A DNA stretch of 64,000 bases, from the NCBI GenBank assembly GCA_904393845.1, contig CAJFNB010000001.1:62001-126000 (forward strand). The letters are read 5' to 3'. Of the stretch, positions 28,245-37,480 are shown in pieces. Position numbers and translations under genes: made by a program. Origin of the DNA: Alloclostridium intestinigallinarum (GTDB lineage: Bacteria; Bacillota; Clostridia; Christensenellales; UBA3700). Each line of letters opens with the position of its first letter. Positions within the stretch are counted from its first letter, which is position 1. Under the pieces are notes generated by a model. That model did no database searches, was not told the origin of the DNA, and saw only the letters and a list, made by a program, of their open reading frames with translations.

Positions 28245-29325
28245 TTTTCCCTCCTTTGTCGGAGTACTTATCCAGCAACGACGTTTCTGCTATATTATCA
28301 TCTTCGTATTGAGGAGGCTTTACCGTGTATTCCCCCATTTCTTTTTCGTATGCTGCAGAGTTGTCGTTTTCCAAGTGCACTAACTTAGCCAGATGTCCTA
28401 GAAAGAATGTGTCAATATACTTTTTTACATTGTCTACGTCTTCCCATTCCGGCTCAGGCTTTGAAATGGGCTTTTCTGTTTCCCATTTTTTTATCAATGT
28501 TCCGAATGTATTTTGCTGTGTAAGCCCACTATCTTTGGATTGCGCAGGCTTTAAATTTGCTGTTCCTAATAAATCTTGGAATGTTTTTGTTAAATCGGTT
28601 ATCGCTTTTATGTCGCGTCTTTGTTGTGCTTTTCTCAGCGATAATTGTGTAAAACACAAGTTTTTGAAAATCTCTTCCTGAACTTTCGTTTTGCATTCGT
28701 ATCTGGATTTCCAGTCATTATACTGATCCTCGAGAAACAGGTATTCCTCGGTTGTAAAACCAAATCCGAAAAATTCTATTGTTCCGTCGGATACTTCCGT
28801 AACCGTTGTCCACGGCGAAGCTTGTCCCTCTTCTACTATATCGGTCTTATCAGAGATAACACCGCGCGGATGTTTCTGACGTATCGTGTCCAGATATGTT
28901 GTCCCACGCCTCTGAAATTGCTTCAAATTCATTCTTCCGGGGTAACCGATAATTTTACTCATACCGCGAGGAATGGTATCCAGCATTTTTAATGCATCTT
29001 CGTCATAATACCAATCAAAAATTCTGCAGCAATGTTCGATTGCTTTTGTCTCGTTTCCATTATAAAATCCGTATAGTTTGTTATAATAGGCTTCGATACA
29101 AGTCTTGCATATGGGTAAATATCCATTATTGCCTTCAAAAAGAGGAGAGTTGCTTATCGAAAAATTTGCAGGTTGCGTTGCATATTCTTTTCCGCAACAA
29201 ACGCATTTGAATGTTTTTGTGCTTGAACTTCCCTTCTTTTTCTTTTTCGTAGCGCTCTTTTTCTTCTGCATCTCAGCTATTTTAGATGTATCCACTTGCA
29301 TAGAGCCCACGCCAACAGTATCCAT
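28231..29325 (-). CDS. terminase small subunit-like protein with zinc ribbon
   Basis: 364 residues from MDTVGVGSMQ, chosen because AAGGAGGGAGATA lies just upstream. After a lysine-rich tract (21-40) come C41-x-x-C44 and C73-x-x-C76, a zinc ribbon that probably binds DNA. The rest is helical (RKAQQRRDIKAITDLTKTFQDLLG). It is directly upstream of and overlapping the large terminase, the slot of the DNA-recognising small subunit. It is larger than usual small terminases. Confidence 0.6.
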   Translation of the reverse strand: MDTVGVGSMQVDTSKIAEMQKKKSATKKKKKGSSSTKTFKCVCCGKEYATQPANFSISNSPLFEGNNGYLPICKTCIEAYYNKLYGFYNGNETKAIEHCCRIFDWYYDEDALKMLDTIPRGMSKIIGYPGRMNLKQFQRRGTTYLDTIRQKHPRGVISDKTDIVEEGQASPWTTVTEVSDGTIEFFGFGFTTEEYLFLEDQYNDWKSRYECKTKVQEEIFKNLCFTQLSLRKAQQRRDIKAITDLTKTFQDLLGTANLKPAQSKDSGLTQQNTFGTLIKKWETEKPISKPEPEWEDVDNVKKYIDTFFLGHLAKLVHLENDNSAAYEKEMGEYTVKPPQYEDDNIAETSLLDKYSDKGGKNDNP

Positions 29326-29350
29326 TATCTCCCTCCTTTTTATCCTTATC

Positions 29351-29378
29351 AAAAAACCGCCGGGTGTTACCGGCGGTT
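29351..29378 (-). terminator. intrinsic terminator after the integrase gene
   Basis: AACCGCCGG and CCGGCGGTT pair perfectly around a 6-base loop (29355-29378). On the minus strand they are followed by T residues (A at 29351-29354). It separates the integrase/HU/phosphoesterase transcript from the packaging and structural genes. Confidence 0.85.
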
Positions 29379-29394
29379 CTGTTGTTTTATTTTA

Positions 29395-30399
29395 TCAGAA
29401 TAATTCGTCTACATTTTCTTCGTCTTTTTTGACTACATAATATTCAAGCGTGGTTGTCTGGTTTTCGTGCCCCAACAAGTTCTTCACGGCTTCAATATCC
29501 TTTCCTTCCTCAACAACAGCTTGAGTTGCTCTGCTTGCCCGTAATGTGTGAGGGTGTATCTGTCGCCCGACGATTTTTGATATTACACCTGTGAACCATT
29601 TGTTAATTGTCGCTTCCGTAGCTTGCTTCACCCCGTCACTATGAAATGTAACGAACATATACGGGCAATCGTCCTCACCTCTGACTTCAAGCCATTTCTT
29701 GAGCGCCGACATGCTTGCATCTCCGAATGTTAGTTTGCGCACTTTTCCCTGCTCCCCGGCACCCTTTTCTCGCACGGGGTGAGTTTGATAAAGGTGGAAT
29801 TCTTCCGCGATAGTTTCCCCGTTTTCTCCGGTAACTTGTCGTGTTTTCACGATTGGGTTGGCTTCAACTACGCTTTTAAGTATCTGCCTTGTTGCTGCAC
29901 GTCTGCACCCGGTTTCAAATGTAAACATCACATACGCCGCTTTCTGATATTCTCCTCTGGCGTTCAACTCATCGAAAAGGGTTGCCAATTCTTCTTTCGT
30001 CAATGGTTCTTTTTCCCTCACGATTTTTTTTGCAGGGCGCTTAATGCTCTTGTTTATAAAATTGCGAAACATAGGATATTCGTCGCAATAATATATCTCA
30101 ATATATCCATTCAACGAACTTATGGCTGCTCGTTTGTTATTCGTATCGGCAGACGAGCATCCTCTGTTGACCAACCAATTCTGAAACCTCTTATACTCTA
30201 ATGGCTTAATATCAATTTGCCGTTTATTCCCGAGATTGTCTTTTACCCACATAAACCATATTCTGAGATTTGATTCATATATTTTCTTTGTTTTCGGAGA
30301 AAATTCTGTGGAATTATCAAGAAAATCCTGAAGAATATGTTTATTAAACTCACATACTCCGTCCCAATCCTCGGGTTTAATTTGTTGTAATTTGCGCAT
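29395..30399 (-). CDS. tyrosine recombinase / integrase
   Basis: 334 residues. An N-terminal core-binding (SAM-like) domain spans about 15-115. The catalytic domain has Arg in ETGCRRA (166/167), H284-x-x-R287 in HPHTLRASRA, H311 in LLGHEN, and Tyr 320/321 in TLEYY, the expected set. Such enzymes integrate phage DNA or resolve multimers. It lies next to an HU gene and just upstream of terminase. No attachment site was recognised nearby. A second recombinase lies at 62095. Confidence 0.85.
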   Translation of the reverse strand: MRKLQQIKPEDWDGVCEFNKHILQDFLDNSTEFSPKTKKIYESNLRIWFMWVKDNLGNKRQIDIKPLEYKRFQNWLVNRGCSSADTNNKRAAISSLNGYIEIYYCDEYPMFRNFINKSIKRPAKKIVREKEPLTKEELATLFDELNARGEYQKAAYVMFTFETGCRRAATRQILKSVVEANPIVKTRQVTGENGETIAEEFHLYQTHPVREKGAGEQGKVRKLTFGDASMSALKKWLEVRGEDDCPYMFVTFHSDGVKQATEATINKWFTGVISKIVGRQIHPHTLRASRATQAVVEEGKDIEAVKNLLGHENQTTTLEYYVVKKDEENVDELF

Positions 30400-30406
30400 T
30401 TATATT

Positions 30407-30688
30407 TTAATCTCCGTTACCGTCCGCCAACATACTTTCGCTTGGAGTAAACTTGATATAATCCCTGGGAGGCATAGTTATTATTTCGCCTGTGGAAGGA
30501 TGCCTGACGTTTTTTGCCTTCGCCTGCTTATGCTTAAACGCCCCAAACCCCTGTATTATCAAATCTTCGTTTCTGTTATATAAAACGTCTCCTATCAACG
30601 CAAACACACTGTTGCAGATTTCTTTTCCGTATTCTATGGATACGCCGAAAACCTCGGCGTATAATCGTCCAAATTCACTTCCCTTCAT
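30407..30688 (-). CDS. HU-family DNA-binding protein
   Basis: 93 residues. The arm motif GFGAFKHKQAKAKNVRHPSTGE followed by ITMPPRDYIKFTPS is typical of HU/IHF. HU-like proteins bend DNA and help recombination, replication and packaging. It lies 8 bases upstream of the integrase gene, so it probably serves as its accessory factor. Length and motif are complete. Confidence 0.85.
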   Translation of the reverse strand: MKGSEFGRLYAEVFGVSIEYGKEICNSVFALIGDVLYNRNEDLIIQGFGAFKHKQAKAKNVRHPSTGEIITMPPRDYIKFTPSESMLADGNGD

Positions 30689-30706
30689 TCCTTCTTCTCC
30701 TTTTAA

Positions 30707-31939
30707 TCACATATCGAATTTAAAAATTGACTGTTCGACAACCCCTTTGCCCTCTTCTATAATGATAAATGTCGCTCCGGGGTTGGATGTCTTTCCTAGT
30801 TGTAACGCATAACCGTCAACTCCTATAATACTGGGAACACTGATTATATCCCGGTTGACACCAACGGTCTCTGCCCGATAGTGGTGCATATGCCCGCCTA
30901 CCAAAACATCTATTTGCGTGTTGTATGTATTGCTAAACGATTGTATTGCTGTAGCCAGATTCTTAACTTCACCGTGTATTCCCAATACATTGAACCCCAT
31001 GATATTCTCATATATCAGGCCGCTCGGATTTGTTATCATCTCGAAATTCGGGTTTCCTTCCATTCGGACGGATATAAACTCCTTGATGACCTTGCTCATG
31101 TTGTCGTCTTCGAATGTGCCCTTTGGCTGGCCTATCATTCTTAGCTCGGTGTGGTTTCCATATGCCATACAAAAATGGACTCTAAAATCCTGAGTGAGAC
31201 GAGCCAACCATCTGCATATATAGTCAGCGTAACGAACTGTCGATTCAACTACCCCATATCGAAGTTTCATCAGTTGCGATGCTCGCAATATCCCGTCTAT
31301 CTCATCTCCCAGTGAGAACACGTAAATATCCGTGAGTTCGTCCCTCCTTGCTTTACTGATGGTTTGGTAAATCAGTTCTTCCATCCTTTCTTCAAATATT
31401 TCAGGGGAGTATTCGTTTATCGTTTCGCCGTGAAGTCCCTTGATGCAAAATTCTGTGCCGTAATGGGTGTCTGCGAAGCACAGAATTCCGGCCTTATCTC
31501 TAGCGAACATTGTATCCAGCGGCTGGGGCAGCGGTAATTCCGGAAGCCTTGCAACTTCCTCTGCTATCTTCTGTAATATAAGTTCGTCGCGCGCTTCCGT
31601 CCTAAGCCAACGGTTGTATTCTCTCTTCTCATCACTCAGCTTTTGCTTTTCTTTTTGTATTTCGTGTTTTTCCATTTGAAGCGCTGCAAGATATCCGTTC
31701 GTGGCGTTTACCGTACTTTCAGTTTCCTTGATATACTCGGAAACAAATGCGCCGCCGAAGATAGTTGTCGATGCCTTTCTCAAAGTATCATAATGGATGC
31801 CAAGCTTATATTTGTCTACTATCTCGCTCCAATCCATATCATTTAATCCGTTCAGTTTGTTACTGATATCTTGCAAACAATTCTCGTAGGCTTGACGATC
31901 CAGCCCGTACTTTGCAAGTTCCTCATCTATTTGAATCAC
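30707..31939 (-). CDS. calcineurin-like metallophosphoesterase (SbcD/Mre11-like)
   Basis: 410 residues, GTG start behind AAGGAGG. The metal-binding motifs are in order: D157-x-H159 (ADTHYG), GDEID 211-215, GNH 261-263, HGE 322-324 and GHMHH 349-353. The N-terminal 140 residues are helical with a coiled coil. The set fits a two-metal phosphoesterase of the SbcD/Mre11 or DNA-phosphoesterase group acting on nucleic acid ends. No SbcC partner is seen. It is transcribed with HU and integrase. Confidence 0.8.
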   Translation of the reverse strand: MIQIDEELAKYGLDRQAYENCLQDISNKLNGLNDMDWSEIVDKYKLGIHYDTLRKASTTIFGGAFVSEYIKETESTVNATNGYLAALQMEKHEIQKEKQKLSDEKREYNRWLRTEARDELILQKIAEEVARLPELPLPQPLDTMFARDKAGILCFADTHYGTEFCIKGLHGETINEYSPEIFEERMEELIYQTISKARRDELTDIYVFSLGDEIDGILRASQLMKLRYGVVESTVRYADYICRWLARLTQDFRVHFCMAYGNHTELRMIGQPKGTFEDDNMSKVIKEFISVRMEGNPNFEMITNPSGLIYENIMGFNVLGIHGEVKNLATAIQSFSNTYNTQIDVLVGGHMHHYRAETVGVNRDIISVPSIIGVDGYALQLGKTSNPGATFIIIEEGKGVVEQSIFKFDM

Positions 31940-32096
31940 TAATTGCCTCCTTAGTCATATGTTGTGATGCCGTTTTTCTTGTAGAGTTGCGGACATTTTT
32001 TCTCTCTCCCATTACGGTAATTAGTCTCACTCGTTTTTTCAAAAAATCAAGCTCTGAAAATTCCGTACAGTAGGGGCTTTTGAAGGATGCCTTCAA
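31923..32096 (-). CDS. small phage protein overlapping the phosphoesterase start
   Basis: 57 residues in a frame opening at a TTG (32096), with no ATG earlier than an internal one. The sequence (SPYCTEFSELDFLKKR, VMGERKNVRNSTRKTASQHMTKEAI) looks like a genuine small basic phage protein, not random sequence. Its stop overlaps the phosphoesterase start by 17 bases, which suggests coupling. The ribosome site is weak, so the start is uncertain. Confidence 0.45.
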   Translation of the reverse strand: MKASFKSPYCTEFSELDFLKKRVRLITVMGERKNVRNSTRKTASQHMTKEAISDSNR

Positions 32097-32144
32097 TTGT
32101 TCTCAAAAATTCCGGTGAAGAAAAACGGCCAAAAGTTGTAAGTT

Positions 32145-34904
32145 TTATGCCGAAACTCGGGAATAATGCCTGCCGAAAAAGGTTAATTCACCGCTATTAT
32201 CTTCGATAATTTTGGTCATTCCCTCTTTACTTGCATTTATCATTTTCATAAATGCTTCATTGGGTTTTCCGAACAGAATTTCAAACATAGTATTATGTAA
32301 AGAACGATACTCCGCATTATCAATTTCGCGCAGTACAATGTACATCAAATATTCATTTTCCGAAAGGTCGTCAACTATTTGTATGTATTTTTTCTTTAAC
32401 TCCGATACCACTTCTTGAACTTCTGCTCTGCATTCTTTATCGAGAGTATCATAACCGATGTACGCTTGCGATATTGCTTTTTTTACTTCGCACATAAGCT
32501 CAATTATCTTATCTCGAACGTGTGTGTAATAACCGCTTTTGTTTTTCATATCGGGGACTTTTACTATATCCATAAAAGGGATTATTTCGTCTTTGTATTT
32601 TCTTGCCATTCGAAAATTGAAGGAATTAATCGCTTTATGGTAAAAGTCCATCGGGGTGTTGAAATATCTGTACGTGATATTGTCGCTCAAAGTGTAACCG
32701 TTTTCGGTCGTTATCGTTTTGAAAAACATCGGCTTTACTTGCTTGTCATTCTCTTGTTGACGATACTTGGATTTAAGCGCCTCTATTTCTTTAACGCTGT
32801 CAATAGTGAATTCTTTTTTTGCTTTATCTATCTCGATATTGCTCAAGACTGCAAGTTTGCAAATATCAAGATAAAGCTCGTCAAGCCATTCTTTATCGGA
32901 ACAATCGCTACGCTCCCAATACATACTGTTGAGCAACTGTGAAAGGTTGACTATTTCCCCTATTTTATTTACGCTCGTCCTGACATCAAGGTCGCTTTTG
33001 TTTTCATCGTCATAATAACGTTGCTTTTTCTTCGCTTCAACGAAATTTGTAGGCACGAGAAATTCCCCTTCTCTGCGCTGAGCGACCTCAATCAATATGG
33101 GATTATCGGTGATAAGCATTGTGTCACTATCCAAATCCGCACCATTCAACTTTTGAAAAATGTTACTGCCGATAGAGTTAATGTACACAATTTCATTTGT
33201 GAGATTAAAATATGTATCTATTAAAGAACTTTCTACATTTTCGGCAAGCAATACATTTCCGGCGCAAATATGCGGCGAACGACTTCCAAGCAACCTACGT
33301 CCATATTCAAACCGTTTGCTGTGTATGGCATTAGTGGGGATAATGCTTTTACCGTTAAAAATTCCTATTGCTTGTTGCAAGAGCTCCACCCCGTTCCCCA
33401 GCAGCGTTGAATAATTACCGTCGATAAGTAAATGTCCTCTCTTCAGATTTTTGATATAGCCCTTAACTATTGCATCTCTGAAACCCTTATATAGTTTTGT
33501 CTTTGTGAACTTGGAATTAATCCCCAGGAGTTTAAAGACAATATCGTTTTTTGTCTTATAAGGATGCAATTCTGCTTCTTCTTCAGGGGTCTTTACCGCA
33601 TATCCTATGTGGTATCTCAAAACATCGGGGTCGTTTCTCAAGGCCGCAGCATATTCCAATGAATCTTTCAGCAACGCCTGTATCTCATTTTCCTTAAGGT
33701 CAAGAGTATTGATTAGTTGATAGTGGCATTGAACCATCCTTCCGTCAAAATAGTGCGTCTCTTTCTCGTATTTGACAATGCCGAAAGTTTCCTCGATGTT
33801 TTCCAGCCATTTGTCCAGCGTTCCAAATTTAAGGTATTTAATGCTGCTTGGGGTAGTAATGAGTTTGATTTGCTTAATGTCCGTGGCAAGCGTAAATCCG
33901 TTAAGTTGTCCTATCTCGGTTATTCCGTAATCAGAAAACCATTTTTGTATATTCGTATTGAACGCGCATGTTTTAAAAAACCGGTTTCGCAAAAGCAGCA
34001 TCCCTTTGTCGCAATATTTCCCGAACATGCTGTAATCCATTAAGGACTCGCCGTCCCAGATTGTATTGTGTATTTCGTGGTCTTGGATACCTGCTGTCAG
34101 TTTACCGTTTTCATCTCTTACTGAAACCACCTTTTCTGTAAAAACGCTTTCTGCATCATCTACTACAAGTATGCTTTCTTTTGGGATTACCATCGTATCT
34201 ATAATGCTGCTCATTGGCAATGATATATACGCTTCCCAAGCTGCGAGGTCTATCGGATCTCCTTCCTTTACAGACAGTCCGCATTTGTCCCATCTTTCCA
34301 TCCGCTTTGCTACAGCTTCGTTTACGAATAAACACTTCCCGACACGCGCGCTTCCTGAGCTTCTTTTATATCTCACATAATGGTTCCCGTCACAGACAAA
34401 TCCGTTCTCATACAAATATCGTCGCAAATCTCTTTTATTCATTATGACGGGGATGTTTCCCACTTGCGCGTAACAACCATTCGCGTATATGAAGTAGTTC
34501 TCTAATAGCTGCGGGTTTATTGGTTTGGCAACTTCCACGTTTGTTTGTATAGCTACCAGCTGTTCGTCCTTTATACAGACCCCGTCGGTGAATGTGCAGT
34601 CGCGTAAATCATACCCCGCTCTCACGTAGGTGTTTTTGCCTTGTTGATTAAATTCTTTATAGGAATAAGAGAAATTGATGTTTATTACTGATAATGTGTA
34701 TTTTTTCTTATCTGCTACGAAATAAAAGTTTCTTTTTCTGGTGGCTTTACAGTATTCCTCTTGAAGTTTTATCGTATCCAAGCTCCAGTCGAGAGTGTTT
34801 TTAAACTTCCCAAGATTTATCTCTCCTGTGGGTCTTCGGATATTGTACCCGCAAGGATTATCTTTTTTCAAATTCATCGCCGCATAAACATCTTTCGCTT
34901 CCAA
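32145..34904 (-). CDS. YonO/QDE-1-like single-subunit RNA polymerase
   Basis: 919 residues. The segment KLNGADLDSDTMLITDNPIL holds D590-L-D592-S-D594, the D-x-D-x-D catalytic metal motif of two-barrel RNA polymerases (RdRP/QDE-1 and phage YonO family). It is followed by the DLDVRTSVNKIGEIVNLSQ region seen in phage members. Known YonO-type enzymes are DNA-dependent and transcribe phage late genes. The gene is near the head of the leftward cluster, so it could serve the structural genes. No separate promoter for it is recognised by eye. Confidence 0.75.
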   Translation of the reverse strand: MEAKDVYAAMNLKKDNPCGYNIRRPTGEINLGKFKNTLDWSLDTIKLQEEYCKATRKRNFYFVADKKKYTLSVININFSYSYKEFNQQGKNTYVRAGYDLRDCTFTDGVCIKDEQLVAIQTNVEVAKPINPQLLENYFIYANGCYAQVGNIPVIMNKRDLRRYLYENGFVCDGNHYVRYKRSSGSARVGKCLFVNEAVAKRMERWDKCGLSVKEGDPIDLAAWEAYISLPMSSIIDTMVIPKESILVVDDAESVFTEKVVSVRDENGKLTAGIQDHEIHNTIWDGESLMDYSMFGKYCDKGMLLLRNRFFKTCAFNTNIQKWFSDYGITEIGQLNGFTLATDIKQIKLITTPSSIKYLKFGTLDKWLENIEETFGIVKYEKETHYFDGRMVQCHYQLINTLDLKENEIQALLKDSLEYAAALRNDPDVLRYHIGYAVKTPEEEAELHPYKTKNDIVFKLLGINSKFTKTKLYKGFRDAIVKGYIKNLKRGHLLIDGNYSTLLGNGVELLQQAIGIFNGKSIIPTNAIHSKRFEYGRRLLGSRSPHICAGNVLLAENVESSLIDTYFNLTNEIVYINSIGSNIFQKLNGADLDSDTMLITDNPILIEVAQRREGEFLVPTNFVEAKKKQRYYDDENKSDLDVRTSVNKIGEIVNLSQLLNSMYWERSDCSDKEWLDELYLDICKLAVLSNIEIDKAKKEFTIDSVKEIEALKSKYRQQENDKQVKPMFFKTITTENGYTLSDNITYRYFNTPMDFYHKAINSFNFRMARKYKDEIIPFMDIVKVPDMKNKSGYYTHVRDKIIELMCEVKKAISQAYIGYDTLDKECRAEVQEVVSELKKKYIQIVDDLSENEYLMYIVLREIDNAEYRSLHNTMFEILFGKPNEAFMKMINASKEGMTKIIEDNSGELTFFGRHYSRVSA

Positions 34905-34949
34905 CGATATTATCTTAAATGACCTATTGATAATTTCTTCCTCCTAAAT

Positions 34950-35129
34950 TTAAAAGCCTTCTTCGGCAGTTTCATTTATAATTTTCTGATACTCACGCAT
35001 CCGAAGTGCCATGTCGTTCCTATAATCTTTAAGCGCTTCGTTTTCTTCGGTATTGATTATCTCGAAATGTTCGCATCGGTGCATATGACTACAGGTGCCG
35101 TACCAGATACATTGGCGGCAATCTTTCAC
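34950..35129 (-). CDS. 59-residue cysteine-rich (zinc-ribbon-like) protein
   Basis: GTG start at 35129, overlapping the helicase stop codon (GTGA), with an AAAGGAGGAAAGG site upstream. The N-terminus has C4-x-x-C7, C13 and C19 with histidines between (CRQCIWYGTCSHMHRCEHFE), consistent with one zinc site. The rest is a charged helix. It fills the gap between the helicase-like and RNA polymerase genes. Function unknown. Confidence 0.7.
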   Translation of the reverse strand: MKDCRQCIWYGTCSHMHRCEHFEIINTEENEALKDYRNDMALRMREYQKIINETAEEGF

Positions 35130-36448
35130 CTTTTCCTTTCCTCCTTTAACTTTTTACTTCTTTTGAGAGCATAACCTGCTTCGAGATAGTCAACCTTATT
35201 CCATAGCGCGAACCGTATCTCGGTCAAATCTTTACCCTCCTTCAGATTCTTCAGCCATTCGGTAAGCAAATATCTCATTCGCTTGCTGGGCAGATAGATG
35301 TGTACCACCTCACCGTTTCGTACCGCGGAACGGAATATCCACTGTATCAGAACTGACAGCGCGTACATATCTTGATTGACATCGGCGGCTCCTATACGAC
35401 AAAGATAATTCTTCATCCATGGCATCATATAGACATTGAGACAGTATGCTAGATAATGCCTGTTCGCAAAGTCATTGGTAGCCCGTTTATTGAATGTTAT
35501 GAATCCGTTGGAATACCCTTTCCCTTTGAGTGCGTTGCGATAGCGGTTAAGGGTAGTCCACATTTTGTCTGTGCTCTTGATTTTTGGATTTCGGAATATA
35601 TTATAGAGATTGTTTTTGAGTGCTAATAGTTTAGGCTGTCCGGGTTCGGCAGCGGATCTGTCGAACCACCCCGCAGATAAAGAAAAAGCCTCGTTACCGA
35701 TTTCGTTATAGCGAGGCTTTTGGGTTATTAATATTTTATCCGTAAGGTCTATTCGTCTGTCCATTTGGGATAGCCCACAGTACCGATAATTGTCACCTTC
35801 GCGCTTAACTCCTATTAGCTCGTAAGGAATGTTGTTGGCGTCAAAAAAGTACCTCAGTAGCTGATACTCGAACATATACGTCAGCACGTACGCTTTAGAG
35901 AAACTCTCGAACAGGTCTATTGGTATAACCCAAAAATAGAACGAGCCGTCATAATCGATAAGGTTGCGAGACTTGGACATTCTCTTAACATCATGGAATA
36001 TAGCTCCGCTGTAGGCGTCGTCTTTCCAAAGAACCATATCGTCGTCTTTGCCGGCAATCCCGTTGCGGACTAAGAAGTCTACGTCGCCGCCATCCATTCC
36101 GAGGGGCTGGAACAAATCTATTACTTCGTCCAGAACAAGAATATAACCTTGAGCCCGTATAAGCTCCTTTACTTCGTCCGTATAAGAATAGAAGAGCGCG
36201 TGGGTGCTGACGATATTACGTCCTGCCCGTAATAGTCCAACAAGGTCGTTGAACTTGGAGTACCCCGTCGTAGTCCTCTGCTCCGGCGAAGCAAAGTCCC
36301 TTCCTGAGCAAGCTTTCTTTATTCTTTCGACTTCCGTGAGATAAGGGGTTATTACTATGTATTTATGCGCCCTGTCATGGTTAATCATATTTATGCAGGC
36401 CTGGGTCTTACCCTGCCCGCACAGAGCGTCACAAACAAAAATTTGCAT
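35126..36448 (-). CDS. P-loop helicase-like replication protein
   Basis: 440 residues from MQIFVCDALCGQGKTQA; an AGAGG site precedes this start. Walker A is GQGKT (11-15) and Walker B is ILVLDEVIDLF (about 105-115), in an SF2-like layout. The C-terminal part (MYALSVLIQWIFRSAVRNGEVVHIYLPSKRMR) may carry later helicase motifs. It is the first gene of the leftward cluster, next to the candidate origin, which suits a replication initiator or helicase. Assignment is general, not to a named family. Confidence 0.6.
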   Translation of the reverse strand: MQIFVCDALCGQGKTQACINMINHDRAHKYIVITPYLTEVERIKKACSGRDFASPEQRTTTGYSKFNDLVGLLRAGRNIVSTHALFYSYTDEVKELIRAQGYILVLDEVIDLFQPLGMDGGDVDFLVRNGIAGKDDDMVLWKDDAYSGAIFHDVKRMSKSRNLIDYDGSFYFWVIPIDLFESFSKAYVLTYMFEYQLLRYFFDANNIPYELIGVKREGDNYRYCGLSQMDRRIDLTDKILITQKPRYNEIGNEAFSLSAGWFDRSAAEPGQPKLLALKNNLYNIFRNPKIKSTDKMWTTLNRYRNALKGKGYSNGFITFNKRATNDFANRHYLAYCLNVYMMPWMKNYLCRIGAADVNQDMYALSVLIQWIFRSAVRNGEVVHIYLPSKRMRYLLTEWLKNLKEGKDLTEIRFALWNKVDYLEAGYALKRSKKLKEERKR

Positions 36449-36485
36449 TGAAAAACCTCTGAAAAAATGTAAAGTATAAGTAAAA

Positions 36486-36540
36486 TGCAACCTGGGGGGT
36501 TGCAAAATGTTTTCAAAATCCCCGAACAGTGGGGGTTTTG
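36486..36540 (-). promoter_or_regulatory. two hairpins in the leader of the helicase-like gene
   Basis: TGCAACC/GGTTGCA (36486-36504) and a 10-bp stem CAAAATCCCC/GGGGGTTTTG with one G-T pair (36514-36540) lie between the divergent region and the gene start at 36448. They could act as an attenuator. A possible -10 (TATAAT on the minus strand, 36759-36764) lies upstream without a good -35. Confidence 0.4.
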
Positions 36541-36940
36541 TACCCCGCCATAAAAAGAGATATAATATATGGTAGCAAAAAATACTTCGGATTTTCGGTG
36601 TTCACTTGTCGCATATCAGCCGCTTCGCTTAACTTAAGCGAGGGACGCTCGCGGACGCTCCGTCTCCTCCGGAGCCGTCGCGGGCGGTAACTATCACAGT
36701 GGGAGAACATTTAAAAAAATTTTTTCGAAGCGAAACGCTTCCCCTTCCTTACACTTCCATTATATCATACGTTTTTGTATTTCGTACTTGAGTGTCTCAT
36801 AATAGCGAGAAAAATTTTTTAAAAAATTTCCCGCGTATATACGCGTGTGCTCGTATATCATCAAGGAGATTTGCGGGCAGTCTTCTTTTTTTTTTTTTTT
36901 TACCGTATGTCGGAGTGAAAAAAAATATAGTTAAATAGAA

Positions 36941-36995
36941 AAAAGTAGAGCAAAATAGAGAAAAGTAGAGCAAAATAGAGGAAAGTAGAGGAAAG
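36941..36995 (+). repeat. 20-bp tandem repeat in the control region
   Basis: A purine-rich unit (AAAAGTAGAGCAAAATAGAG) occurs twice exactly (36941-36960, 36961-36980), followed by a partial third copy to 36995, next to long T and A tracts. Confidence 0.8.
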
Positions 36996-37040
36996 AAATT
37001 TTTCTTTCTTTATATATTTCTTTCTTTCTTATATATTATA

Positions 37041-37480
37041 TACTACTATAAGTGTATATACGTTATATCATTACTACTATAAGTGTTTGTACTCTTATTT
37101 ACACAGTTATAGTAGCTGCTACTATACACAGTTATAGTAAGCCCCACTATTACACATATAAGAGACTCTACGTTAATACACAGTTATAGTAAGCCCTACT
37201 TGGATTATAATACGCTACTATAATAGTAAGCGCTATTATTATTAACAGTAACTGTGGGCTTACTATTATATGCTTCAGTAAGCGTAACTACTAATACTAT
37301 ACATAGTAAGAAGTAAGCGCTACTAGTATATACCCGTGTAAGAGAATGTCTTTTACTTATTAAGAGTATAAGCGTCTCAAGAATAGTGTGTACGCTTATG
37401 TAGTATCTCTCATAGAGCGTATATACACAGAAAACGTATCGTATATACCCAGGGTAATTCATGTGTACACAGTTCCTTTT
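37041..37480. other. iteron-like AT-rich region, candidate replication origin
   Basis: Between the divergent gene blocks the DNA is very AT rich and built of short recurring words. ACACAGTTATAGTA occurs at 37101-37114, 37126-37139 and 37178-37191. TACTATAAGTGT occurs twice near 37044 and 37074. AGTAAGCG occurs several times between 37227 and 37320. No open frame fits. Clustered direct repeats plus an unwinding-prone region beside a helicase gene suggest an origin. This is inference, and no initiator is proven. Confidence 0.5.

Noticed and set aside
36513..36710. 65-codon open frame on the minus strand in the control region
   Set aside because: No ribosome site, arginine-rich translation of GC-rich palindromes, and it overlaps the leader hairpins.
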